From NCBI RefSeq assembly GCF_031181385.1, contig NZ_JAPSKV010000014.1, forward strand, positions 1-64,000: a DNA stretch of 64,000 bases, given 5' to 3'. Positions 56,186 to 63,292 of this stretch are shown piece by piece (the stretch's first letter is position 1; every line of letters starts with the position of its first letter). A program made the translations under genes and the position numbers. The notes beneath the pieces are model-generated. The model was not told the origin of the DNA, did not search any database, and was given only the letters and a program-made list of their open reading frames with translations. The DNA comes from Fredinandcohnia onubensis. GTDB taxonomy: Bacteria; Bacillota; Bacilli; Bacillales; Bacillaceae_L.

Positions 56186-56479
56186 TTACGTTAGTGGGAA
56201 TACTGTGTCACAATCAAAATCAGTGGTAAGAGCTACAATTTTTTCAATCGGAATACTTAAAGGTAGTGGAAATTGAAAAAATGGAGCATTGACCATTTTT
56301 ATTGTTATCGGATCTAAGGTGATATGACCAAGTTCTACTTCTGCAATTGTTCCACAAAAGATTGGCCGAAAGGTCTGACCCAAAATATTGAGCTGTGTTG
56401 ATTGTGTAACAATGAGGATATCCTCACCAATCATATCTGCTAATTCTCTAAATAAATCCTCGCCATTTCCATTTCTCAT
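56186..56479 (-). CDS. mnxE: MnxE-like small partner of the Mn oxidase
   Basis: 97 residues from ATG 56479 (AAGGGGGA upstream); an ATG at 56533 has no ribosome site. The barrel runs from MIGEDILIVTQSTQLNILGQTFRPIFCGTIAEVELGHITLDPI to PLSIPIEKIVALTTDFDCD. One lone Cys in the middle and one near the end. With MnxF it is expected to form the small-subunit ring that binds MnxG. Assignment by order and size. Confidence 0.75.
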   Translation of the reverse strand: MRNGNGEDLFRELADMIGEDILIVTQSTQLNILGQTFRPIFCGTIAEVELGHITLDPITIKMVNAPFFQFPLPLSIPIEKIVALTTDFDCDTVFPLT

Positions 56480-56578
56480 TGAACTTCCCCCTTTGATTAA
56501 AGTTACTATTGGTAATATATTCCTATGCAACATTAGTTGTATAAGTCATCAAACTAGTAAATTTATAAATTAGGTACT

Positions 56579-57331
56579 TCATTTGAATAGTTTTTTTAAT
56601 ATCCGTAAGAATCGAAGTGTTTCAATATAGACGATTTCTTTCATTGGGATTTCAATTTTCTTGTTCAACATGGATAATGTAAGAAACTGATCACTTGTCT
56701 CAACTATCTTCCCAGTTATAGTTTCTTTGCCTGAATGTACTTCTACCCAGGTACCCTTCCAAGTTTTTAAGCTGGTTCGCAATGACTCTTCATAAAACTG
56801 CTGAACAAGAGTATCCCTTGAAGCGACAGTAGCTCCAAAATTTGTTATCAATTTTGTGCGTAAATCATTATCATATATATAATGCTGGTGTGAATTTGAA
56901 TAAGAAGGTATTCCATAGGGAATATTTGCTGAATCGATTGCTACATATGGAATCCATATACGATCCTTTAAATTTGTTATCATTACGAAGTCTCTTCCAA
57001 TTGCAGCAACTTTTCCAATTGTACGCTTCGTTTGATTTCCTATTGTTGAATACACCTCTACTTGTTGATTTCGTTTCATTTTAAAAAACTTTTTTAATAC
57101 TAAAATCTTTTTCCTGTGGGGTTGAGACTTTGAAGTATTGAATAAATTTTTTTGCATAATATGTTCCATTAAAATTCTTGTTTCTTCTGTTGAAACTGCA
57201 CTGGTCGGGGAAGTTAGCCCTGCCCCTTTTGCGATATTTTCTTCATTAATTGGATCTCGTTTGATGACTTCTTTTTTTCTTTCTTCAAGTAATTTTTTTG
57301 TATATTCATCAAGACGAATATTTTCTGTCAT
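56579..57331 (-). CDS. mnxD: MnxD-like protein with two CotB/LSm-like barrels
   Basis: 250 residues, first gene of this unit. The head (1-80) is polar and helical. Then come two barrels: QQVEVYSTIGNQTKRTIGKVAAIGRDFVMITNLKDRIWIPYVAIDSANI, and GTWVEVHSGKETITGKIVETSDQFLTLSMLNKKIEIPMKEIVYIETLRF. This pattern is like CotB. It is 100 bp upstream of mnxE. The start ATG 57331 has AGGAGGGA. Position D in mnxABCDEFG suggests the name; the function is unknown. Confidence 0.68.
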   Translation of the reverse strand: MTENIRLDEYTKKLLEERKKEVIKRDPINEENIAKGAGLTSPTSAVSTEETRILMEHIMQKNLFNTSKSQPHRKKILVLKKFFKMKRNQQVEVYSTIGNQTKRTIGKVAAIGRDFVMITNLKDRIWIPYVAIDSANIPYGIPSYSNSHQHYIYDNDLRTKLITNFGATVASRDTLVQQFYEESLRTSLKTWKGTWVEVHSGKETITGKIVETSDQFLTLSMLNKKIEIPMKEIVYIETLRFLRILKKLFK

Positions 57332-57367
57332 CTGACTCTCCCTCCTTTATGACAGCCCGTTATTACA

Positions 57368-57394
57368 TAAGATATGCAACTTCATAAAATCGGT
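57368..57394 (-). promoter_or_regulatory. Sigma-K promoter of mnxDEFG
   Basis: On the minus strand AC, exactly 16 nt, CATATCTTA: a complete match to AC-N16-CATANNNTA, 37 bp before the mnxD ATG. The SG-1 mnx operon is known to be expressed in late sporulation. Confidence 0.72.
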
Positions 57395-57464
57395 ATCAGA
57401 TACAAGAAAATTCCCCTAATTTCTGTGCAAACGCCCTTTCTTTTAAAGATAGACAATAGCCCAT

Positions 57465-57492
57465 ACATTATATATGTCTACTTCATACCCTA
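57465..57492 (+). promoter_or_regulatory. Sigma-K promoter of cotZ
   Basis: AC at 57465, 17 nt, CATACCCTA (57484-57492), 47 bp before the ATG at 57540. A second -10-like CATACATTA lies at 57463. Confidence 0.65.
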
Positions 57493-57539
57493 TAAAAGAC
57501 TAGATAAAGTCTAATTAAAAATAAGGAGATGACATTTTT

Positions 57540-57992
57540 ATGAGCCTTACTAACCGAAATTGCGTATCTGACGCAATTGAAGCTATCCTAGATGCTCAAG
57601 AAGCTGTAGAAGAAAAATGTGCCACCAGCTGCTATCAAAACTTATTAGATCCTGATGTTAGACCAGGCAGAGATACAATTCCTTTCCTTCTTTACACTGA
57701 AAAAGGTGATGTGTTCAGTGCTTTTGGTAACGTTGGAGTACGAAACGACTGCTTCCGTAGCCCATTCTTCCGAGTAGAAAATCTTCGTGGTAACTGTGCT
57801 ACATTAACTGTGTTAGAACCAGACCGTGAAGTATGTGACAATGAAACTGGAGAATGTGATGTTTGCGATGTTAGGGAGTTAAGAAGAACTGATTTCTGCA
57901 TCGAAGTTGACCTAAGCTGCTTCTGCGCAATCCAATGCTTATCACCTGATTTAGTTGTTCGTCAATTTAGTAGAAAAGGTGGAAAAGATTAA
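57540..57992 (+). CDS. cotZ: Spore crust/exosporium protein CotZ (CotY/CotZ family)
   Basis: 150 residues, full length. Landmarks: CVSDAIEAILDAQEAVEE, CATSCYQNLL, DTIPFLLYTEKGDVFSAFGNVG, NCATLTVLEPD and the closing FCIEVDLSCFCAIQCLSPDLV. About ten Cys, used for disulfide lattices. In Bacillus CotZ/CotY start crust and exosporium assembly. It is divergent from mnxD and convergent with cotO. It probably forms the scaffold on which the oxidase sits. Confidence 0.93.
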   Translation: MSLTNRNCVSDAIEAILDAQEAVEEKCATSCYQNLLDPDVRPGRDTIPFLLYTEKGDVFSAFGNVGVRNDCFRSPFFRVENLRGNCATLTVLEPDREVCDNETGECDVCDVRELRRTDFCIEVDLSCFCAIQCLSPDLVVRQFSRKGGKD

Positions 57993-57999
57993 TTAAAAC

Positions 58000-58036
58000 A
58001 GGACTGCCTAGTAATCTTGGCAGTCCTATTTTTTTA
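58000..58036. terminator. Terminator between cotZ and cotO
   Basis: AGGACTGCC pairs perfectly with GGCAGTCCT around a 10-nt loop, with a T-run on the plus strand and A-run in front for the minus strand. Confidence 0.9.
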
Positions 58037-58519
58037 AAATCCGATAATGTTGATATTCTCAATATCTTCAATTTTTATTTCTTCTTTTTGTCCATCAATG
58101 TTAGTACGAACAGTTACAATTTCTTCATTTGAAAAAACAATTACCCCTTGAAGTACTTTTCCTTTTCCCACAATTTCACAGATAAAGCTTGGAATATTCC
58201 TTGGTAAATTAGTGAGATAATAAATTTTTTCATCAATCTTCATATCTTTAAATCGCTTTCTCTTATTAATGCTAGGGGCTGGTTCTTCCAGGACTTCATG
58301 TTTTCGTTCAGGCGGTTCAATTTCTACGTTTTCAGTTGCCTTTTCCTTTGGCACTGCCACTTCATTGACCTCTGCAGGAACCTCATCAAGTACTTCTCTT
58401 TGGCTAACTCCCCTTATTACATAGGTACTTTGCATCTTTATTGGTTGGTTAAGAGTTGGAGGCTGGTACACATATATTAAGGGTTTTTGTTTTACTGAAG
58501 GAACGTTCTTTCTATTCAT
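58034..58519 (-). CDS. cotO: Spore coat protein CotO family
   Basis: 161 residues. The N-terminal P-L-I-Y-V-Y-Q-P-P motif, a variable Glu/Pro-rich middle, and the conserved C-terminal part KIDEKIYYLTNLPRNIPSFICEI, followed by barrel strands VIVFSNEEIVTV and EIKIEDIENINIIGF, are those of CotO (YjbX). CotO helps coat and crust assembly and is usually beside cotZ/cotY, as here. Two adjacent ATGs; 58519 has the better spacing from AAAGGAG. Confidence 0.85.
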   Translation of the reverse strand: MNRKNVPSVKQKPLIYVYQPPTLNQPIKMQSTYVIRGVSQREVLDEVPAEVNEVAVPKEKATENVEIEPPERKHEVLEEPAPSINKRKRFKDMKIDEKIYYLTNLPRNIPSFICEIVGKGKVLQGVIVFSNEEIVTVRTNIDGQKEEIKIEDIENINIIGF

Positions 58520-58705
58520 CATATTTCTCCTTTATACATTTTTCTTTATTCCAATTTTATTTGTATGTATGGACACTGAGGAATGTGCCTATCTAACACA
58601 AACACGAAAATCTCTATAGTTGGTACCGTTTAGTGAGTTGGAAATAAGATAGTACCATGAAATTCAAGCATAAGGAAAAATAGGAGAAATGGAGTGATTG
58701 ATCTC

Positions 58706-59152
58706 ATGAGAAAAACAAAATTTATATTTATCTTTATCTTGGGCCTATTCATACTATCGGGGTGTAATTCATCCACTCATAATAATCATACTGTTGATTT
58801 GGTCCCCCTTAAGGTTGATGTAGTAACAACACCTGAATCTTTAAAACAAGGAGAAGAAGTAACGATTGAGGCTCTTGTTACTCAAGGAGATGAAGCTGTA
58901 ACGGATGCAGATGAGGTAAAGTTTGAAATATGGGAAGAAGGTAATGAAGATCATGAAATGATTGAAGCTTTTCATAGTGATGATGGTAATTATTCAATTA
59001 AGAAAAACTTTACTAAAGATGGAATCTATCATGTAATTGCCCATGTTACTGCCCGTGGGATGCACAGTATGCCAGCGGTTGTTCTTATTGTCGGTGATAT
59101 TGAAAATGCGGAAGAGATTCAAGAAGTTACTCCCCAGCATGACCATCATTAA
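58706..59152 (+). CDS. YtkA-like lipoprotein
   Basis: 148 residues from ATG 58706. Lipoprotein signal with lipobox LSGC, then HNNHTVDL, a beta-sandwich typical of YtkA/FixH domains (LKVDVVTTPESLKQGEEVTIEALVTQ, GNYSIKKNFTKDGIYHVIAHVTARGMHSMP) and a His-rich end (QHDHH). The HV-x-ARGMHSMP segment and tail suggest copper binding. Close to the Sco-type mnxC, so a role in copper delivery is plausible. Confidence 0.8.
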   Translation: MRKTKFIFIFILGLFILSGCNSSTHNNHTVDLVPLKVDVVTTPESLKQGEEVTIEALVTQGDEAVTDADEVKFEIWEEGNEDHEMIEAFHSDDGNYSIKKNFTKDGIYHVIAHVTARGMHSMPAVVLIVGDIENAEEIQEVTPQHDHH

Positions 59153-59306
59153 AAAGAATTCTTCGGAATTTGTATACGCATTTCATCTGAAATTACGGAG
59201 GAACCCCCTCTTTGGCTTCCTATTGTATTAGCTAGAGTGTGTTTGATTAGGAAAATTAAGAGGGAGTTAATCAGGGATTAGATGGACTCTCTACTTAATT
59301 TGAGAA

Positions 59307-59399
59307 TTAGTCTCTACGTTTACATCTTGCACGACATCTACGGAATCTTTTACGACATTGTTTTTTACATTTTCTTTGATTATTAGGTTTTTGAGCCAA
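59307..59399 (-). CDS. Tiny Arg/Cys-rich protein
   Basis: 30 residues: MAQKPNNQRKCKKQCRKRFR and then RCRARCKRRD, with four Cys spaced C-x3-C and C-x3-C among Arg and Lys. TTG 59399 follows AAGGAGG by 9 nt. In-frame starts further upstream (59513) have no ribosome site. It looks like a small coat crosslinking protein; function unknown. Confidence 0.65.
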   Translation of the reverse strand: MAQKPNNQRKCKKQCRKRFRRCRARCKRRD

Positions 59400-59502
59400 A
59401 TCACACCACCTCCTTATCTGATTTAATGCAATATATGACAGCGGGGTAGAGTCTGTCCTCCGCATAATCTTCAATTTTTGAATAGTTAGGTTGTAATCTA
59501 AT

Positions 59503-59532
59503 AGAAAAGGCACTCACCAAAGATGAGTGCCC
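59503..59532 (-). terminator. Terminator of the mnxABC-like unit
   Basis: GGCACTCA pairs perfectly with TGAGTGCC around a 7-nt loop; TTTTC follows on the minus strand. Confidence 0.85.
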
Positions 59533-59577
59533 AACAAATATAATAAAGCTAGTTAATAATTGACTGTGCTTTTCTAA

Positions 59578-60177
59578 TTAGCTTTCCAGCAGTCGGTTAA
59601 TATTTTCTAATATTTCATCAATATTAACCTCTTTTCCACCCACAGCCATGTCATGGATAGATCTAATGTTATTATCTTGGTCGACTACATACATATTCGT
59701 ACTATGCGTCACGAAGCCACTTTCTTCTTTTTTATATAGCATTTGGAATTGATCTGCAACCTCTTTTGTTTGGGATAGTGTTCCCCTTAATATGTGCCAG
59801 CCTTTCGGATCCACATCAAAATTTGAAGCATATTTTTGTAAAACTTCTTTCGTATCAAACTCAGGGTCTAATGTAATTGTAACGATCTCAACCTGATCTC
59901 CAAATAATCCATCTTCTTTTAATATGGCTTGCATTTTATTTAAATCAACCATTGTCATTGGACAAATATCCGGACAATTTGTAAATATAAATGCAACCAC
60001 TTTAATTTTATTATTATCGATAGTATATTCCTCGTTTAATACCGATTCTAGTTGTATATTTTCAACTTTATTTATAATTGGTAAACGATTTTGAATTTCC
60101 CATAATTTAAATAGGAAAAATGAACTGATTGCGATAATAAACACAAGTAAACTCATTTTTGTTTTACTCGAAATCAT
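59578..60177 (-). CDS. mnxC: SCO1/SenC-type copper chaperone (MnxC-like)
   Basis: 199 residues, membrane-anchored by one N-terminal helix (SLLVFIIAISSFFLFKLW). The copper site is complete: Cys68-x3-Cys72 in TNCPDICPMTM and His in FVTHSTNMYVVDQ near residue 160. Thioredoxin fold, with VEIVTITLDPEFDT. MnxC of SG-1 is related to this redox family. A role in loading copper onto the exosporium oxidase, or in redox support, is inferred. Confidence 0.82.
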   Translation of the reverse strand: MISSKTKMSLLVFIIAISSFFLFKLWEIQNRLPIINKVENIQLESVLNEEYTIDNNKIKVVAFIFTNCPDICPMTMVDLNKMQAILKEDGLFGDQVEIVTITLDPEFDTKEVLQKYASNFDVDPKGWHILRGTLSQTKEVADQFQMLYKKEESGFVTHSTNMYVVDQDNNIRSIHDMAVGGKEVNIDEILENINRLLES

Positions 60178-60187
60178 GCCTCAATTC

Positions 60188-60652
60188 TCACACCTTTAAT
60201 GAATAAGTAAGTAATCTAAAACATACCAAAACAAGTATTGTACCAAAAACACTGAAAATGACCATGTTTTTTACTAGATTCATAGCACTATCAAAAGGCA
60301 GTCCACACAAACTTGGATCTTGGACAACTGCACCAATCATTGCTCCCATTAATCCCCCGCTTGTACCCCCGAAGAAGCCAGCAAGAACTGAATGGAATTT
60401 TATCATTGTTCCAAAAATTACACCCATTATTCCACCGCTAATAACCGCAATAAATAAAATCGTTGTTAGTGTAAACGGAAATAGGAAGGAAAATAACATA
60501 CCTATTACGAGTGAGAAAACCATGGATGAACTCATCGCAACAATCATTGCAAACCGATCACTAAAATTCAGTCTTCTCTTCCTTATCGTCAAAAAACTGT
60601 TATACACAATTAGTACGTTCAATAATAAGCAAATCAGGAATAACCAATTCAT
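60188..60652 (-). CDS. mnxB: MnxB-like four-helix membrane protein
   Basis: 154 residues with four predicted helices. A Gly/Met-rich section (SGGIMGVIFGTMIKFHSVLAGF, SGGLMGAMIGAVV) repeats the pattern of the upstream paralogue at 60669 (IGGIFGAMFDYQTFLTGFTNG, MGIMSPMIGAV). Start ATG 60652 with GAGGTGA upstream. Met-, Gly-rich helices may suit metal transport, but no family with known function is recognised. Named by operon position. Confidence 0.65.
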   Translation of the reverse strand: MNWLFLICLLLNVLIVYNSFLTIRKRRLNFSDRFAMIVAMSSSMVFSLVIGMLFSFLFPFTLTTILFIAVISGGIMGVIFGTMIKFHSVLAGFFGGTSGGLMGAMIGAVVQDPSLCGLPFDSAMNLVKNMVIFSVFGTILVLVCFRLLTYSLKV

Positions 60653-60668
60653 TCTATGGTCACCTCAA

Positions 60669-61088
60669 TTATGAACCTTTTCTTGAAATAATAACTAAGC
60701 ATATTGAAGCAATATAGAGACCTTCCATTAAAAGTACAAATGTATCGCGATTATCAATTACCGCTCCAATCATCGGGGACATGATTCCCATCATTAAACC
60801 ATTTGTAAAGCCGGTAAGAAATGTCTGATAATCAAACATTGCCCCAAATATTCCACCAATAATCATCCCCAATAAGGTAGACGCTATGGTAACCTCTGTG
60901 TAATGAAAAGGAAACTGGATAATTAGAAGAATCCCTGAAACGATTGCCATCATTCCTCCGATAATGATTGCAATGTTCATTCCTAACTGAAATCCAATTA
61001 GCTTTCGATCCTTATACAGATATAAATATAGAAATGCTGCCACTAAAAAATTACATACAAACAAAACGAAAATGTAACTTTCAGCCAT
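60669..61088 (-). CDS. mnxA: MnxA-like four-helix membrane protein
   Basis: 139 residues from ATG 61088 (GAGGTG 6 nt upstream). Four helices; the short charged loop YLYKDRKLIGFQLG; the repeated IGGIFGAMFDYQTFLTGF and GIMSPMIGAV elements shared with the next gene, so the two are paralogues. First gene of the three-gene unit A-B-C, with a sigma-K-like promoter. Confidence 0.65.
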   Translation of the reverse strand: MAESYIFVLFVCNFLVAAFLYLYLYKDRKLIGFQLGMNIAIIIGGMMAIVSGILLIIQFPFHYTEVTIASTLLGMIIGGIFGAMFDYQTFLTGFTNGLMMGIMSPMIGAVIDNRDTFVLLMEGLYIASICLVIISRKGS

Positions 61089-61128
61089 ATCTCTCACCTC
61101 ATACCCACCATATGCATCTGTGTGAGCA

Positions 61129-61154
61129 TATGCTATGAAAATAAAATAAAAAGT
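61129..61154 (-). promoter_or_regulatory. Sigma-K-like promoter of mnxABC
   Basis: On the minus strand AC, 15 nt, CATAGCATA, 41 bp before the ATG at 61088. Confidence 0.55.
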
Positions 61155-61214
61155 ATCTGAAAAAAACTCTGTATATCATTCAAGACTTTTGTTTAAATTC
61201 CACTCTTTACTCAT

Positions 61215-61242
61215 ACACATCAGGAGGCGAATGCATATAGTA
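61215..61242 (+). promoter_or_regulatory. Sigma-K-like promoter of the cotX unit
   Basis: AC at 61215, then 18 or 16 nt region by choice of AC, then CATATAGTA (61234-61242), 32 bp before the ATG at 61274. Confidence 0.55.
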
Positions 61243-61273
61243 CAATGTGCACTAATTAAAGGAGGGTTGATAA

Positions 61274-61558
61274 ATGGGATTTGATCCACAAATGTTCAAC
61301 GATTCTCAACAAAAGCTCATGAATATGCTTGTTCAAAATGTGTTTCAAAAAAATGGGATTCGTCCTACTACTCGGAATCTTACAAGTCAACAAAAACGAG
61401 AAATCCGAAATACAATTCAAAAATTACAACAACAGACACAAGAGTTTTTAAATAATACCCAACGAAGAGTCACTGAAGATGATGTTAATCCAGTTAATAA
61501 TTTAGTAGAAACACCAAATGATGTAAGAAATGTAAGGAACTTTAAAAGAGGTAAGTAA
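61274..61558 (+). CDS. Small Gln/Asn-rich coat-associated hypothetical protein
   Basis: 94 residues, helical and Gln/Asn/Arg-rich (TSQQKREIRNTIQKLQQQTQEFLNN), no signal peptide. ATG 61274 with AAAGGAGGG upstream. It precedes the cotX gene by 33 bp, so they are probably co-transcribed from the sigma-K-like promoter. Family not recognised. Confidence 0.65.
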   Translation: MGFDPQMFNDSQQKLMNMLVQNVFQKNGIRPTTRNLTSQQKREIRNTIQKLQQQTQEFLNNTQRRVTEDDVNPVNNLVETPNDVRNVRNFKRGK

Positions 61559-61591
61559 AAAGAAATAAACAATATATAGGAGGAAATAAAT

Positions 61592-62065
61592 ATGAATCAA
61601 GAAACTTTTAAGTTCAACACGCATGATAAAGAAAAAGATAGAAGGTGGTCCGCATTAGATCCAACGTCAAGTCATCCTTGTTTTAAGGATGATGATGATA
61701 TTCTACAAGAGGCTACTCAAAAGTTCTCTAATCTTCAATTATCCGAGGAATTAATTTTTATTAAAGATTCATGCGATGTTACAGTAAATACTACTGACAA
61801 TAAAGCGGCGATTTCACTTCAAGCTGCACTTCAAGCTGCAATTGTAGTATTGATTAATATCTCAATTGCTGATAACACAAAAGCAGAACAAGTGACTCAA
61901 GAACTATTACAATCTGCTAAAATCAATCAAATCACTCGCCAAAAGACTGTAATTGAAAATTCTAGAAATGTCGATGTAAAAACTACTGACAATCAAATCG
62001 CAATCAACATCCAATTATTACTTCAAATCCTACTCGCATTACTAGTGCAAATTGATATTCTATAA
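61592..62065 (+). CDS. cotX: Spore coat protein X/V family (CotX-type, two domains)
   Basis: 157 residues. Two copies of the CotX/CotV domain: IKDSCDVTVNTTDNKAAISLQAALQAAIVVLINISI (about 58-93) and IENSRNVDVKTTDNQIAINIQLLLQILLALLVQI (about 120-154). In B. subtilis CotX is part of the spore crust and affects surface hydrophobicity. ATG 61592 follows AGGAGG. A terminator follows. Confidence 0.9.
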   Translation: MNQETFKFNTHDKEKDRRWSALDPTSSHPCFKDDDDILQEATQKFSNLQLSEELIFIKDSCDVTVNTTDNKAAISLQAALQAAIVVLINISIADNTKAEQVTQELLQSAKINQITRQKTVIENSRNVDVKTTDNQIAINIQLLLQILLALLVQIDIL

Positions 62066-62144
62066 GTCACTCTTCTCAGTGTAATAATATGCATTTGTCA
62101 CAAAGAGTGTGACAAATCCCCAGAAATTAACCCAACGCAAATAG

Positions 62145-62183
62145 AAAAGTACTCTTCATCCATTCGAAGAGTACTTTTTTTTG
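62145..62183 (+). terminator. Terminator of cotX
   Basis: AAAGTACTCTTC pairs with GAAGAGTACTTT around an 8-nt loop, followed by six T. Confidence 0.92.
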
Positions 62184-62266
62184 AAAAATTTATTTTGAAT
62201 GAGTTGGCCCTTTTTATAAAAAACATACCATATTAGATTCAACAGTATGTAATAGAGAAAGTTCAC

Positions 62267-62620
62267 TCACCTTCTCCATATATTATCATTAAAATATTTA
62301 ACCTTCGATTCTCTTTCCTTCTTCTTTTCATGATAGTTTTCCGTTAAATTAAACAGTTTTTTTGTAGCTATTTCAAACTCTTCATCTGTTATTTCTTTTT
62401 TTACGAGGGATTGTACTAAAATTGCAAGTGCGATTGGCATGGTATCAATGTCAACAGAGACATTTACATCAACATCTGAATTTCCACTTTTATTAACCAC
62501 CGCTTCGGTGTCTGTGATGTTAGAGTCTTTAATACGATTATCATTATCATTATCATTATCATTCTTATTTTCATTATCAGATCTTTCCCATACATACAAA
62601 TCATTTAACCAAGATCTCAT
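62267..62620 (-). CDS. Asp/Asn-rich coat-like protein with CotX-like strand motif
   Basis: 117 residues. A short W-rich start (SWLNDLYVWERSD), an N-D repeat (NENKNDNDNDNDN), then VVNKSGNSDVDVNVSVDID, which resembles the strand segment of CotX domains, and a helical Lys/Glu end. ATG 62620 after GGGGGAGGGG. It is downstream of, and similar in motif to, the next gene at 62687. Probably a crust or exosporium component; function unknown. Confidence 0.65.
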   Translation of the reverse strand: MRSWLNDLYVWERSDNENKNDNDNDNDNRIKDSNITDTEAVVNKSGNSDVDVNVSVDIDTMPIALAILVQSLVKKEITDEEFEIATKKLFNLTENYHEKKKERESKVKYFNDNIWRR

Positions 62621-62646
62621 AACTCCCCTCCCCCTTCTTAAATCTT

Positions 62647-62683
62647 TAAAAAACGGGGTATATAGAAAACATATACCCCGTTA
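62647..62683 (-). terminator. Terminator of the acidic repeat gene
   Basis: AACGGGGTATAT pairs perfectly with ATATACCCCGTT around a 7-nt loop, with a T-run on the minus strand. Confidence 0.9.
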
Positions 62684-62686
62684 CTC

Positions 62687-63028
62687 TTAGAAGTCCACAT
62701 CTTGGTCTTGATCTTGATCTTGCTCTTGATCCTGATCTGATTCAGCGTCCGCACGAGTTCTCGCTTTTGCTCTCGCTTTAGAATCAGAATCTACTTTAAT
62801 ATCAAGATCTACTTTTGAGTTTCCGCTGTCAACAACTTTTGCTTCCGCTTTGTTAATGTTTTTATCAGAAAGTTTGTTTTCATTGTCACTTTCTACATCA
62901 GTTCTATTTCGTAATTCATTGTCACTCTCGAAGTCTACATTTGCTTTAGAGTCGCTGTCAGCTCTTGAACGGCTACGGCTTTCACTTTCGTTATCTCCAC
63001 CTCTACTTGGAAACCATGGTCTATTCAT
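62687..63028 (-). CDS. Acidic low-complexity coat-like protein
   Basis: 113 residues. Ser/Arg/Asp-rich repeats (ESESRSRSRADSDSKAN, then ESDNE units twice), a strand motif VVDSGNSKVDLDIKVDSDS shared with the gene at 62267, and an Asp-Gln ladder at the end (DQDQEQDQDQDQD). The acidic composition could bind cations such as Mn or Ca. ATG 63028 after AAAGGAGTG. No named family. Confidence 0.65.
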   Translation of the reverse strand: MNRPWFPSRGGDNESESRSRSRADSDSKANVDFESDNELRNRTDVESDNENKLSDKNINKAEAKVVDSGNSKVDLDIKVDSDSKARAKARTRADAESDQDQEQDQDQDQDVDF

Positions 63029-63292
63029 TTTCTACACTCCTTTCTCTTTTGGCTTACTATATCCTATTCAAGTTGACGTAAAACTTATGGACAAACAGCC
63101 TGATTCATTTGCGGATTTTTGCAGTTGGACAATGTATTTTTGACTTATTAGTAGCCCATTTTCTCTAGCTAATATAACACGTTCACTCGGGAAACTATTT
63201 TATTCTATTCTGGTTAAATATCTCTATCAAGTTATTTAACTACACATAAGATGACAATAAGTGTTCAATTTAAAAAATTGGAGGAGATTTTA

